NCBI RefSeq assembly: GCF_000967965.1
Contig: NZ_LACC01000029.1
Span: 33,057-97,056 of the forward strand
DNA: 64,000 nt
DNA from: Pseudomonas fluorescens
GTDB lineage: Bacteria > Pseudomonadota > Gammaproteobacteria > Pseudomonadales > Pseudomonadaceae
Reading direction: 5' to 3'
Within the stretch, counting starts at the first letter, position 1, and every line of letters starts with the position of its first letter. The notes under the pieces are model-generated. The model worked only from the letters and a program-made list of their open reading frames with translations, had not been told where the DNA came from and made no database searches. The position numbers and the translations under genes are program-made. This document shows, piece by piece, positions 26,330 through 35,211 of the stretch.

Positions 26330-26980
26330 ATGCATTACCAAACCGTTTTGTTTGACCTCGATGGCACCCTCACCGATCCGCGCGAGGGCATCACCCGTTC
26401 GATCCAGTTCGCCCTGAGCAAACTGGGTATCGATGAGCCGGACCTGGCCAAGCTCGAACACTTCATCGGCCCACCGCTGTTGCAGGCGTTCATGCAGTTC
26501 TACGACTTCGATGAAGTCCGGGCCTGGGAGGCAGTGAATTTCTACCGCGAGCGCTTCAAGGTCACCGGTCTCTACGAAAACCGCGTGTTCGATGGTGTCA
26601 CGCCGCTGCTGGAAACCCTGGTCGGACAAGGCAGGCAACTGTACATCGCCACTTCGAAACCGTGGGTGTTCGCTCGGGAAATCGCCCGGCATTTCGACTT
26701 TGCCAAACACTTCAAGGTGATTTACGGCAGCGAACTGGACGGCACCCGGACCAACAAGATCGAACTGATCGCTCACCTGATGGCCGAAGAAAACCTGGAC
26801 CCTGCCAACACCTTGATGATCGGCGACCGCAAGCACGACCTGATCGGTGCGCGCAGCAATGGCTTGGACGCGGCGGCGGTGGGTTACGGGTTCGGCAGTC
26901 ATGAAGAGTTGAGCGCCGAAGCGCCGGCGTATCACTTTGAAACGCTGGCTGAACTGCATCAGGCGTTTTTGCAGCGCTGA
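26330..26980 (+). CDS. HAD hydrolase, phosphoglycolate phosphatase-like
   Basis: 216-residue HAD phosphatase. Motif I is DLDGT (D9 nucleophile, D11), motif II is IATSKP, and motif IV is IGDRKHDLIGARSNG. An alpha-helical cap (type C1) lies between motifs I and II. Closest in feel to the Gph/nucleotidase group; the substrate cannot be read from sequence. ATG 26330 has AGGA upstream. Likely co-transcribed with the carbonic anhydrase-like gene. Confidence 0.85.
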   Translation: MHYQTVLFDLDGTLTDPREGITRSIQFALSKLGIDEPDLAKLEHFIGPPLLQAFMQFYDFDEVRAWEAVNFYRERFKVTGLYENRVFDGVTPLLETLVGQGRQLYIATSKPWVFAREIARHFDFAKHFKVIYGSELDGTRTNKIELIAHLMAEENLDPANTLMIGDRKHDLIGARSNGLDAAAVGYGFGSHEELSAEAPAYHFETLAELHQAFLQR

Positions 26981-26998
26981 TGCGGCCTCCACAAATCA

Positions 26999-27021
26999 AC
27001 TGTGGGAGCTGGCTTGCTCAA
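26999..27021. repeat. Degenerate single REP half
   Basis: ACTGTGGGAGCTGGCTTGCTC is a partial copy of the GTGGGAGCGAGC REP core without a clear second arm. It lies between convergent genes and touches the end of the lipoprotein gene. Confidence 0.5.
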
Positions 27022-27641
27022 GGTCTTGGCGGTGGGGCGAGTTTCTGCCCTTGCTCAACCGCCCAGCTCACCACCTGCGCGGTCAACTGATCGCTCGCCT
27101 GACCGAACCCGACCACCACCGCCGGAACCTGCACATCGCTGAGTGGCTGGCGCACTTCAAAGCGGCGGCTGGCGAGGATGCGCTGGTCGTAGCTGCGCAC
27201 CAGCAATGCATCCAGACGCACGACCGCGCTGGCATTCGTACCTTGGTATTCAGTCTGGAACGCTTGCAGGCTGCCGCCCAATTCAAGATCGGTCTGGAAA
27301 ATGCTGTCATCGGTGCTCAACAACGGCACCCGTCCGTCATGCTGGAAACCTTCCAGCAGGCGATTGCGCACCAGCACCGGCGTCGGGTCGCTCCAGCGTG
27401 ACCCCTTGTAGTGGCTGATCACATCGCCCTGGGGAATCACTGCAATGCTCGGACTGTTCAACGCTTCGCTGGACTGGAGTTTGCTCAGTCGCAACGACCA
27501 GCGTTGCGGAGTTCCATGGCTGGCCGATGCGCTCTGGGCCGAAGGCAATCGATAGACCTCGAAGGGCTCTGGCTTGGGCAGGATCGAGCACGAGCTAATC
27601 AGCGTGAAGCCAGCGAGGAGGGCAATCCGAATCAGCTTCAT
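27018..27641 (-). CDS. ABC-type transport auxiliary lipoprotein (PqiC-like)
   Basis: 207 residues; signal peptide with lipobox LISSC gives a lipidated N terminus (Cys at about residue 18). The body matches the DUF330/PqiC-like auxiliary lipoproteins that accompany MCE systems (EVYRLPS..., ISHYKGSRWSDPTPVLVRNRLLEGF). It is the last gene of the four-gene MCE operon, overlapping the MlaD-like gene by four bases. Probably the outer-membrane-side partner. Confidence 0.87.
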   Translation of the reverse strand: MKLIRIALLAGFTLISSCSILPKPEPFEVYRLPSAQSASASHGTPQRWSLRLSKLQSSEALNSPSIAVIPQGDVISHYKGSRWSDPTPVLVRNRLLEGFQHDGRVPLLSTDDSIFQTDLELGGSLQAFQTEYQGTNASAVVRLDALLVRSYDQRILASRRFEVRQPLSDVQVPAVVVGFGQASDQLTAQVVSWAVEQGQKLAPPPRP

Positions 27642-28576
27642 GGCGTGAATTCCTTGGTCTTTTCACTGCCCAGCAGGTAACCGCTGGGGTTGGCCTCCAG
27701 ACGTTTGGTAATGACGCGCAACGAGGACAGGGTTTCGCGCATCTCGCGCACGGCCGGGCCCAGGCCATTGAGGCCTTGCATGCCGCTGTTGAGCGAATCC
27801 TGATTGGCTGTGATCAGTTTGTTGAGGGTGGCACTGCTCTCCTGAAACGACTTCATCGCCTGCTCGGCGCTGCCCAGCGCCTCCTTGCCATGATCATTGA
27901 GCAGCCCGTTGGCATTGCGCATCAGCGCCGTGGTCTGCTCCAGCATGGTGTTGGCCTGCTTGCCGACCGATGCCAGTTGCTGCATGGCCTGACGGATATC
28001 GCCGCGCTGCTCGGCAATGGTCCCGGTGGTTTGCTCCAGGTGCTCCAGGGTATTGCTGATGCGCTCGATGTTTTCCGTGGAAAACATCAGGTTGACGTTA
28101 TGCATCAGCGTGTTCACGCCGGACATCAAATCGTTACTGTCATTGAGCAGGCGGGCGATGGGCGAGGGCAAGGCGACAATGGTCGGCAGGTTGCCGTCCT
28201 TGCCCTTGAGCGTCGGGCTCTGAGGCGTGCCGCCACTGAGCTGGATGATCGAGGTCCCGGTGACCCCGGTCAGGGCCAGCTTGGCATTGGTGTCTTCCTT
28301 GACCGGGGTATCGCCGGCCAGACGAATTCGCGCCAGCACCCGACGCGGGTCTTTCGGGTCCAGACGCAGCGAGATCACGTCGCCAACCTTGATCCCGCTG
28401 TACTGCACCGAACTGCCCTTGGACAAACCGCTGACCGCCTCGTTGAACACGACTTCGTAGTCCTTGAACTCGGTGTCGACACTGGACTTGGCAAGCCACA
28501 GGCCGAACAGCAGCGCGGCCGTCACCACAATCACGGTGAACAGGCCGATCAATACATGATGGGCTCGGGTTTCCAT
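27638..28576 (-). CDS. MCE-domain (MlaD-family) lipid-binding protein
   Basis: 312 residues. One N-terminal helix (about residues 9-28, VLIGLFTVIVVTAALLFGLWLA) anchors a periplasmic MCE domain (YEVVFNEAVSGLSKGSSVQYSGIKVGDV), followed by a long helical tail rich in Gln, Asn and Leu. The tail is longer than in MlaD itself and suggests a needle or tube-forming type. It should carry lipids across the periplasm. Between the ATPase and lipoprotein genes. Confidence 0.9.
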   Translation of the reverse strand: METRAHHVLIGLFTVIVVTAALLFGLWLAKSSVDTEFKDYEVVFNEAVSGLSKGSSVQYSGIKVGDVISLRLDPKDPRRVLARIRLAGDTPVKEDTNAKLALTGVTGTSIIQLSGGTPQSPTLKGKDGNLPTIVALPSPIARLLNDSNDLMSGVNTLMHNVNLMFSTENIERISNTLEHLEQTTGTIAEQRGDIRQAMQQLASVGKQANTMLEQTTALMRNANGLLNDHGKEALGSAEQAMKSFQESSATLNKLITANQDSLNSGMQGLNGLGPAVREMRETLSSLRVITKRLEANPSGYLLGSEKTKEFTP

Positions 28577-28577
28577 G

Positions 28578-29381
28578 TCAGACCTCTTTGAGCTGTTGGG
28601 CGGCCGTCAATGCCGCGCGGCCGCGAGGGCCATGGAAGTATTCGTGAATCCACGCGTCGTTGGTTTCCGACACCTTGTCGATGGCGTCTGCCACCAGCAC
28701 TTTTTTCTGCGCCAGCACCGCCACCCGGTCGGTAATGGTGTAGAGCGTGTCGAGGTCGTGGGTCACCAGGAAAACGCTCAGGCCCAAGGCATCGCGCAGG
28801 GTCAGGATCAATTGGTCGAACGCGGCGGCGCCAATCGGATCGAGACCGGCGGTGGGCTCGTCGAGAAACAGGATATCCGGGTCCAGAGCCAATGCCCGGG
28901 CCAGCGCAGCACGCTTGATCATGCCGCCGGACAGCGATGAGGGGTACTTCTCCGCCGCCGACAGCGGCAACCCGGCCAGGGCCATTTTCACCGCTGCCAG
29001 GTGCTCGGCATCGTTGCGGCTCAAGCCGGCGTGTTCGATCAGCGGCAGGGCGACGTTCTCGGTCACCGTCAGCGAAGAGAACAGCGCGCCTTTCTGGAAC
29101 AGCACGCCAAAACGTCGTTCCACCAGCGAGCGCTCGTGTTCGGACAAAGTAGGAAGGTTCTTGCCGAAGACTTTCACCACGCCTTCGCTGGGCTCGCGCA
29201 ACCCGACAATGCTGCGCAGCAGCACCGATTTACCGCTGCCGGAGCCGCCGACCACGGCCAGGATTTCGCCTTTGTACAAATCCAGGTCGAGGTTCTCGTG
29301 CACGCTCTGGCGACCAAAGCGATTGCACAAACCACGTACTTCAATCACCGCCTCGGAGGGCGCTCGGGGGATACGACTCAC
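28578..29381 (-). CDS. MCE-system ABC transporter ATPase (MlaF-like)
   Basis: 267-residue ATPase. Walker A is GGSGSGKSV, the signature is LSGGMIKRAALARAL, and Walker B is ILFLDEPTAGLDPIG. The Val after the P-loop Lys-Ser is usual in MlaF relatives. Starts inside the stop of the permease gene (four-base overlap). It powers lipid movement with the adjacent permease and MCE protein. Confidence 0.92.
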   Translation of the reverse strand: MSRIPRAPSEAVIEVRGLCNRFGRQSVHENLDLDLYKGEILAVVGGSGSGKSVLLRSIVGLREPSEGVVKVFGKNLPTLSEHERSLVERRFGVLFQKGALFSSLTVTENVALPLIEHAGLSRNDAEHLAAVKMALAGLPLSAAEKYPSSLSGGMIKRAALARALALDPDILFLDEPTAGLDPIGAAAFDQLILTLRDALGLSVFLVTHDLDTLYTITDRVAVLAQKKVLVADAIDKVSETNDAWIHEYFHGPRGRAALTAAQQLKEV

Positions 29382-30526
29382 CAGCCCATCTCCATGAAAA
29401 ACATCGCGGCTATCGCATCCATCACGATCACCACGAAAATCGACTGCACCACGCTCGACGTGGTATGTGCGCCCACCGACTCAGCGCTGCCACTGACCTT
29501 GAAGCCTTCGAGGCAACCAATCGCCGCGATCAGGAAGGCGAAGACCGGTGCTTTGACGATCCCCACCAGAAAGTGCTGAACGCCGATGTCCGATTGCAGC
29601 AGTGATATGAACATTGCCGGCGAGATATCCAGCGCCACTGCGCAAACCACGGCACCGCCGATAATCCCCGACAGCATCGCCAGGAAGGTCAGCATCGGCA
29701 GGGCGATCAGCAACGCCAGGACCCGCGGCACCACCAGCAACTCCACGGGATCGAGGCCCAAGGTGCGGATGGCGTCGATTTCCTCGTTGGCCTTCATCGA
29801 ACCGATTTGCGCCGTGAACGCACTGGCGGTGCGCCCGGCCATCAGGATCGCGGTCAGCAACACACCGAACTCGCGCAGAAAGGCAAATCCCACCAGGTCC
29901 ACGGTGAAGACAGTGGCGCCGAAAGTGGCCAGCACCGTCGACCCGAGAAACGCCACCACGGCGCCCACCAGAAAGGTCAGCAGGGCAACAATTGGGGCGG
30001 CATCGAGGCCGGTCTGTTCGATATGGGCGATCATCGGCGTGACGCGCCAGCGTTTGGGCCGGAACAGGCCGCGGGCGATGGTTTCGATGATCAGGCCAAC
30101 GAAACCCAGCAGTTGCAGGGTGTCCTGCCAGACGATGTCCACCGCGCGACCAATACGGGTCAGCAACTGAATGGTAACGCTGACTTCCGGCTCCTTGATC
30201 GGTACGCAGAAATCGGTCAACGAGCAGTAGACGGTTTGCAGCAACGCGCGATCAGCAGCGGAGAGTGTGCAATCAGGATGTTCGGCGGAGCGGCCGAGGC
30301 GCTCGGAGCCGAGCAGCTCTACCAACAGCGAGGCGCCCGCGGTGTCGAGGGCGCCCAGTCCATTGAGGTCAACGGGGGTGTTGGCGTCGTACTGGCCGTG
30401 GAGTTTTTCGCTCAACAGCTTGAGGTCAGCGTAATGGGCAAGCGTCCAGTCGCCCGTCACTCGCAACCGCGCAGGGGTAATCGACGTGTCTAATCGGGCG
30501 TTGCCGGCCATTGTGCTGCTGATCAT
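29378..30526 (-). CDS. MCE-system permease (MlaE-like) with N-terminal STAS domain
   Basis: 382 residues, longer than plain MlaE (about 260). The extra N-terminal 120 residues look like a STAS domain (LRVTGDWTLAHYADLKLLSEKL..., VDLNGLGALDTAGASLLVELL). The C-terminal part has the MlaE core, including EFGVLLTAILMAGRTASAFTAQ and EEIDAIRTLGLDP. The fusion combines roles that in the classic Mla system are split between MlaE and MlaB. First gene of the operon. Confidence 0.9.
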   Translation of the reverse strand: MISSTMAGNARLDTSITPARLRVTGDWTLAHYADLKLLSEKLHGQYDANTPVDLNGLGALDTAGASLLVELLGSERLGRSAEHPDCTLSAADRALLQTVYCSLTDFCVPIKEPEVSVTIQLLTRIGRAVDIVWQDTLQLLGFVGLIIETIARGLFRPKRWRVTPMIAHIEQTGLDAAPIVALLTFLVGAVVAFLGSTVLATFGATVFTVDLVGFAFLREFGVLLTAILMAGRTASAFTAQIGSMKANEEIDAIRTLGLDPVELLVVPRVLALLIALPMLTFLAMLSGIIGGAVVCAVALDISPAMFISLLQSDIGVQHFLVGIVKAPVFAFLIAAIGCLEGFKVSGSAESVGAHTTSSVVQSIFVVIVMDAIAAMFFMEMGW

Positions 30527-30580
30527 AGGCTCCGTGCTTGTTCAGTGATTACGCAGCTCTACGTAATAGCACGAACCGCA

Positions 30581-31609
30581 CTACTTTTCTTTGATCGCTG
30601 TGCTGTCCGTGACTTTGAAGCGCAGCACGCCGATGACCTGGCCATCTTCGGTCAGCACCCGAACCTGCCATTTGCCGACCGGGTTGCCCGGGAAATTCTC
30701 CTTGTGGGTCCAGGCCCGGTAACCTTCCTTGCGCCCGCCGCGAATATCCAGAGGGATGCGGTCGACCTCTTTACCGTTGAACTGCCAGACGTGATAAATC
30801 CGCTCGTCCAGGCCACGCGGGGCGTTGATCGCGGTGTACGCGTAGAGCCCGCCATTGCGGATCTGCTCAGCACTGACTTCGTCGAGGCTGGCGCCAGGCG
30901 TGCGGTCCTGCATTTGCGTGCTGATGGCCACGTCGGTCATCCACAGCGTCGCCGGCGGCACCCACGAGCGCAGCTCCCAACCGACGACGCCAATGCCCAG
31001 GGTGATACTCAAAATCGCCAACGCACTGCGTACGGTACGAATCGGGAAGATCGACGCCAGGCTCGGGAACGACAACAGCACCGAGATACCCAGTGCCCAT
31101 TTGAAACTTTGCGCGGTGGTCAGGTGCATGATCACCGGCAACGCGGTGAGCAGCGCGGCGAACAGGGTCAGGGTATGCAGGGCCAGAAACGCCCAGCGCC
31201 GGGGAGCCAACCATTTGTAGTAGAGCGGGTCGATGATCGAAATCAGCGCCGCGACGCCCAGCAGCCCGGTGAAAACCAACTGGCCGCTGTTCCACGTCGT
31301 GGTGATGAAAAAGAACGGCAGGACAAAGAACAGGCTTTCCTGATGGATCATCTGCGTTGCGTAACGCAGCAAGGGTTCCGGGATTTCTCGCTTGAAGATG
31401 CGCGTGAACAGCTTGGTCAGGCTGTTTTCCAGCATCAGCCAGATCCAGCTGATCAGCATGATGGTGGTGATCCAGCTCGCCAGGCCTTGCTGGCGATCGA
31501 CCAGAATGAAACTGCCCACCCCGGAGATGAAACCACAGAGCGCAATGACCCCAGGGTAGCGCTTCATCAATTCGAGGATGCGCTGTACGAAAAGGGTCAG
31601 GTTTTGCAT
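30581..31609 (-). CDS. DUF5924/DUF2914 membrane protein
   Basis: 342 residues. The first 220 or so residues hold about six hydrophobic helices, including IALCGFISGVGSFILV and WITTIMLISWIWLML. The C-terminal part is a soluble domain resembling DUF2914 (RIYHVWQFNGKEVDRIPLDI, HKENFPGNPVGKWQVRVLTEDG). Function unknown. Single gene, 54 bases from the MCE operon start on the same strand, so possibly co-transcribed. Confidence 0.82.
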   Translation of the reverse strand: MQNLTLFVQRILELMKRYPGVIALCGFISGVGSFILVDRQQGLASWITTIMLISWIWLMLENSLTKLFTRIFKREIPEPLLRYATQMIHQESLFFVLPFFFITTTWNSGQLVFTGLLGVAALISIIDPLYYKWLAPRRWAFLALHTLTLFAALLTALPVIMHLTTAQSFKWALGISVLLSFPSLASIFPIRTVRSALAILSITLGIGVVGWELRSWVPPATLWMTDVAISTQMQDRTPGASLDEVSAEQIRNGGLYAYTAINAPRGLDERIYHVWQFNGKEVDRIPLDIRGGRKEGYRAWTHKENFPGNPVGKWQVRVLTEDGQVIGVLRFKVTDSTAIKEK

Positions 31610-31668
31610 TCGGCGGTTTCACAGTCGTCGTAGGAAAAAACCTCGACAGGGTACCGCTGGCGCGGCCT

Positions 31669-31801
31669 TGTGGCGAGGGGGCTTGCCCCCGTTCGGCTGC
31701 GAAGCAGTCGTGAAGCTGATTACTGCAATGCATCTTTAAGATCGGAGTTGCTGATTTTGGGGCCGCTTCGCGACCCAACGGGGGCAAGCCCCCTCGCCAC
31801 A
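31669..31801. repeat. REPIN, GTGGCGAGGGGGC type
   Basis: 133-bp inverted pair with the same outer arms (TGTGGCGAGGGGGCTTGCC) as the element in the cox operon. It lies between the DUF5924 gene and the end of the M16 peptidase gene, both on the minus strand. Confidence 0.88.
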
Positions 31802-31826
31802 GTTAGTCGCTCGCCAGTTGGAATGG

Positions 31827-33203
31827 TTACTTCCTGCGATGCAAACGCCAGCTCAGCAGGATCAAAACAATCAACCCCAATCCCCCGACCACCAGCCACA
31901 TCAACTGGTCATAACTGAATAACGGCTTCTCGATCCGCAAATACCCCGGTTGCAGGAGCAATTCACGCACGGCCTTGTTCGCCTCTTCCAGGGTCACCCC
32001 TTGCAACTCCCGGGTCGGGTTGGAGAAGCGACCGTCCTCGTAGTCGCCAATGGCGCTCCAGTAGTAGTCGGCCAACGCACTATTGCCTTGTACGGCCCAG
32101 GCCTGGCGGGCAATTGCAGCCTGCTTGAGGCGGTTGAAGGTGTCGGCATTGAGGCCGTCCTTGAGCAGCCCGGCCTTCAGATCCTCGAGTACTTGTTCGG
32201 CATCGGCCACGTCGTCGCGTTCAAGGTCGGCATTGAGGCTCATGAAACCCACGCCGCCGAACACCTCGCGTTCCGCCCACGGACCGTAGGACAAACCGTG
32301 AACCAGGCGTAACTGGCGATAGAGCGCCCAATCCAGATAGTCCTTGAGCAAATCGAAGGTTTCATCGTGCCCATCCTCCAGTACCGGCTCCGGCACCAGC
32401 CAGTGCAACTTGGCGCCGTTGCCGACCAGTCCGTGGGTCAAGGTGCGCTCATGGGCGGCGCTGGCCTGGATTTGCGGCAGCGGCGGATGCTCGCCAGGCG
32501 TAATCGCTTCCAGCACGCCATACGCCCGCTCCAGATAGGCCGGCAGCAACTTGTCGAGGTCACCTACCACGATCAGGGTCATGTTGTTCGGCGCATACCA
32601 ATCCTTGCGCACCTGCTCCAGTTGTTCACGGGTCAGGCCACCGACTTGCGCGCGCTCCGGGCATTTGAGGCCCAGCTCCACGGCCAGCTGGTTGCTGGCC
32701 GTGTGGCCGAGGTCCTGACGATCGAGCCAGCGTTGCAGGTGCGAGTAGTGGCCGCCGTCTTCACGCTCGACCACTTGCTTGGCCGCGTTGATGGCGTTGT
32801 CGTCGAATCGGGTCTGGGTCAGCAGCGCCAGCAACAGGTCGAGCACCTTGCGCTGGTTTTTCGCCGGAGCTTCGATGACGAAGGTCGTATCGGCATTGCT
32901 GGTGAACGCGTTCCACTCACCACCCAGGGCCTGCATGCGTTCCTCCAGGCCACCTTCGCCACTGGCGTCGATACCGCTGAACAACAGGTGTTCCAGCAGA
33001 TGCGGCAGCTCCTTTTCTTCGCACTTGAAATCGTCCAGGCCAACGCCGACCACCAGCCGGATCGCCACATGCCCGCGGTCGGTGCCGGGTTTGAGCAGCA
33101 ATTGCAAACCGTTGCGCAGGGTGTAGCCCTCGACCTGGAAGCGATCCAGGGCGAATGACGGGAATGAACCAAGCAACAGACAGGCGAACAACAGACAACG
33201 CAT
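31827..33203 (-). CDS. M16 family zinc peptidase, membrane-anchored
   Basis: 458 residues. Signal peptide (LLFACLLLGSFPSFA), then an M16 catalytic domain with the inverted zinc motif HLLEH (H68, E71, H72) and the downstream Glu in KQVVERED (E146/E148). A C-terminal helix (LMWLVVGGLGLIVLILLSW) with a basic tail suggests anchoring in the inner membrane. M16 enzymes often work as two-domain pairs; no inactive partner gene is adjacent. ATG 33203 has CGGAAG upstream; the longer reading to 33347 lacks support. Confidence 0.87.
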   Translation of the reverse strand: MRCLLFACLLLGSFPSFALDRFQVEGYTLRNGLQLLLKPGTDRGHVAIRLVVGVGLDDFKCEEKELPHLLEHLLFSGIDASGEGGLEERMQALGGEWNAFTSNADTTFVIEAPAKNQRKVLDLLLALLTQTRFDDNAINAAKQVVEREDGGHYSHLQRWLDRQDLGHTASNQLAVELGLKCPERAQVGGLTREQLEQVRKDWYAPNNMTLIVVGDLDKLLPAYLERAYGVLEAITPGEHPPLPQIQASAAHERTLTHGLVGNGAKLHWLVPEPVLEDGHDETFDLLKDYLDWALYRQLRLVHGLSYGPWAEREVFGGVGFMSLNADLERDDVADAEQVLEDLKAGLLKDGLNADTFNRLKQAAIARQAWAVQGNSALADYYWSAIGDYEDGRFSNPTRELQGVTLEEANKAVRELLLQPGYLRIEKPLFSYDQLMWLVVGGLGLIVLILLSWRLHRRK

Positions 33204-33259
33204 AACAAGCTTCCGTACGACTAGCGCAAGTTCAACAGACTTCAGGCAACTGTGGACGT

Positions 33260-34918
33260 TCAGGGTGAATGAGTGATGTCGCTCAAATCGTCGACCACCA
33301 GCGCACCGGTGTCCGATGTTTCCAGCACCACGTAGGCACTGCTGCAAAACAGCGAATTCAGACGCTTCATGTCGGCGATCAGCTCCAGGTGCAACGAACT
33401 GGTTTCGATACTTTGCACGATTTTACGTTGCAAGCGGCTGACATGAGCGTGGGCCAGGCGCCGTTCCTGTGCGCGGAAACGACGTTTTTCACGCACCAGC
33501 TGGCGGGCACTTTCCGGGTCGCCACTGAGAAACACCGACATCCCGAGCCGCAGGTTGGAGATCAACTGAGTTTGCAGCCCGGTCAATTCGTCCAGCCCGA
33601 CTTCGGAAAACGACCGGCGCTGCGAGGTTTTCTGCTGCTGGACCTTGCGCAGCATGCGTTCGATCAAGTCGCTGGCCAGTTTCAGGTTGATCGCCAGTTC
33701 GATGATTTCCGCCCAGCGCCGGCTGTCCTGATCGCTGAGATCTTCCCGGGGCATTTGCGCCAGGTACAACTTGATCGCGCTGTAGAGCGCTTCGACATCG
33801 TCGGTCAGACGCCTCATTTCCTGGGTGACGGCGGTCTGTTTGCCGCGCAAAACGTCGAGCATGGCTTCGAGCATGTTGTCGATCAGGTCGCCCATGCGCA
33901 GGGTTTCCCGGGCCGCGTTGGCCAGCGCCAGACCGGGGGTGACCAACGCCGTGGGGTCAAGGTGCCGGGGCTTGGCCGTACCGTTGGCCAGCGGGTGCTC
34001 CGGCAGCACCCAGGCACAAAACCTGGCCATCGGCCCAACGCTGGGCAGCAGGATCAGGCAACGCGCGGTGTTGTAGAGCAGGTGAAAGCCGATGACCATT
34101 TCTTGAGGGCTGAAATCCAGGCCATCGAGCCAGTGCACCAGCGGATCGAGCACCGGAATGATCAATAAAAGACCAATCATTTTGTACAGCAGGCTGCCCA
34201 GCGCCACTTGGCGCCCGGCGGCGTTCTGCATGCTGGTGCTGAGGAAGGCGAGTACGCCGCTGCCGATATTGGCGCCGATCACCAGCCCGATGGCCACCGG
34301 CAGGCTGATCACATTGGCGCCCGCCAGGGTCGCGGTGAGCAAAACAGCGGCCAGGCTGGAATAGGAAATCATCGCGAACAGCGCGCCGACCAAGGCGTCG
34401 AGCAGGATGTCGCCAGTGAGCGAGGCGAAAATCACCTTCACCCCTTTGGCATGGGTAATCGGGTGCGCGGCTTCGACAATCAGTTGCAACGCCAGAATGA
34501 TCAACCCCAAGCCAATGGCGACACGACCCATCTGCCCGAGCCTGGTCTGCTTGCGCGACAGAAAGAAAATCACCCCGGCAAAAATCAGCAGGGGCGACAA
34601 CCACGACAGATCGAACGTCAGCACCCGCGCCATCAGGGCCGTACCGACATCGGCACCGAGCATGGTGACCAACGCTGGCGTAAGCGCCATCAGGCCCTGG
34701 CCAACAAAGGAAGTGACCAGCATAGCGGTGGCGTTGCTGCTCTGGACCATCGCCGTCACGGCGATCCCGGAGAGGAAAGCCAGCCAGCGGTTGGACATGT
34801 TATGGCTGATGACATGGCGCAAGTTGGTGCCGTAGACCCGCAGGATGCCGGTTCGGACGATGTGCGTGCCCCAGATCAGCAGGGCCACGGCAGAAAGCAA
34901 ATTGAGCAGGGTGAGCAT
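33260..34918 (-). CDS. Na/Pi cotransporter family protein
   Basis: 552 residues. The first 330 or so residues hold eight or more helices with the two PNaS repeats, marked by VQSSNATAMLV and ISYSSLAAVLL. The C-terminal 200 residues form a PhoU-like helical domain (LRMGDLIDNMLEAMLDVL..., LASDLIERMLRKVQQQ). Predicted to move phosphate with sodium, or to export phosphate as YjbB does. ATG 34918 has AGGGGG upstream; readings farther up add non-family residues. Confidence 0.87.
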   Translation of the reverse strand: MLTLLNLLSAVALLIWGTHIVRTGILRVYGTNLRHVISHNMSNRWLAFLSGIAVTAMVQSSNATAMLVTSFVGQGLMALTPALVTMLGADVGTALMARVLTFDLSWLSPLLIFAGVIFFLSRKQTRLGQMGRVAIGLGLIILALQLIVEAAHPITHAKGVKVIFASLTGDILLDALVGALFAMISYSSLAAVLLTATLAGANVISLPVAIGLVIGANIGSGVLAFLSTSMQNAAGRQVALGSLLYKMIGLLLIIPVLDPLVHWLDGLDFSPQEMVIGFHLLYNTARCLILLPSVGPMARFCAWVLPEHPLANGTAKPRHLDPTALVTPGLALANAARETLRMGDLIDNMLEAMLDVLRGKQTAVTQEMRRLTDDVEALYSAIKLYLAQMPREDLSDQDSRRWAEIIELAINLKLASDLIERMLRKVQQQKTSQRRSFSEVGLDELTGLQTQLISNLRLGMSVFLSGDPESARQLVREKRRFRAQERRLAHAHVSRLQRKIVQSIETSSLHLELIADMKRLNSLFCSSAYVVLETSDTGALVVDDLSDITHSP

Positions 34919-35096
34919 AATGACCCCCTGTGGTGTAGCGCCCCAAAGGAGCAAGTTGACGGTACCGCGCGACGTTCTACGTTCTGTACTTAAGCTGTAG
35001 TTGGCTAACGGTCTGCGCGCCAGCATCGCATAGCCAAAGAAGGGATTGAAACAAAACCGTCATGAAAACAGATTCATGTAACCAGCCAAAAACAAA

Positions 35097-35185
35097 GTGG
35101 GAGCGAGCCTGCTCGCGAAAGCGGTGTACCAGGCAACATTGATGCTGGCTGACACTCCGTCTTCGCGAGCAAGCTCGCTCCCACA
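35097..35185. repeat. REPIN, GTGGGAGCGAGC type
   Basis: GTGGGAGCGAGCCTGCTCGCG is mirrored by CGCGAGCAAGCTCGCTCCCAC about 70 bases later (89 bp). It lies in the 293-base gap between the Na/Pi gene and terC-like gene. The left part of that gap (34919-35096) holds no gene that I can see. Confidence 0.87.
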
Positions 35186-35211
35186 GGTTTTGCGTATTTG
35201 CCGCTACCGGG

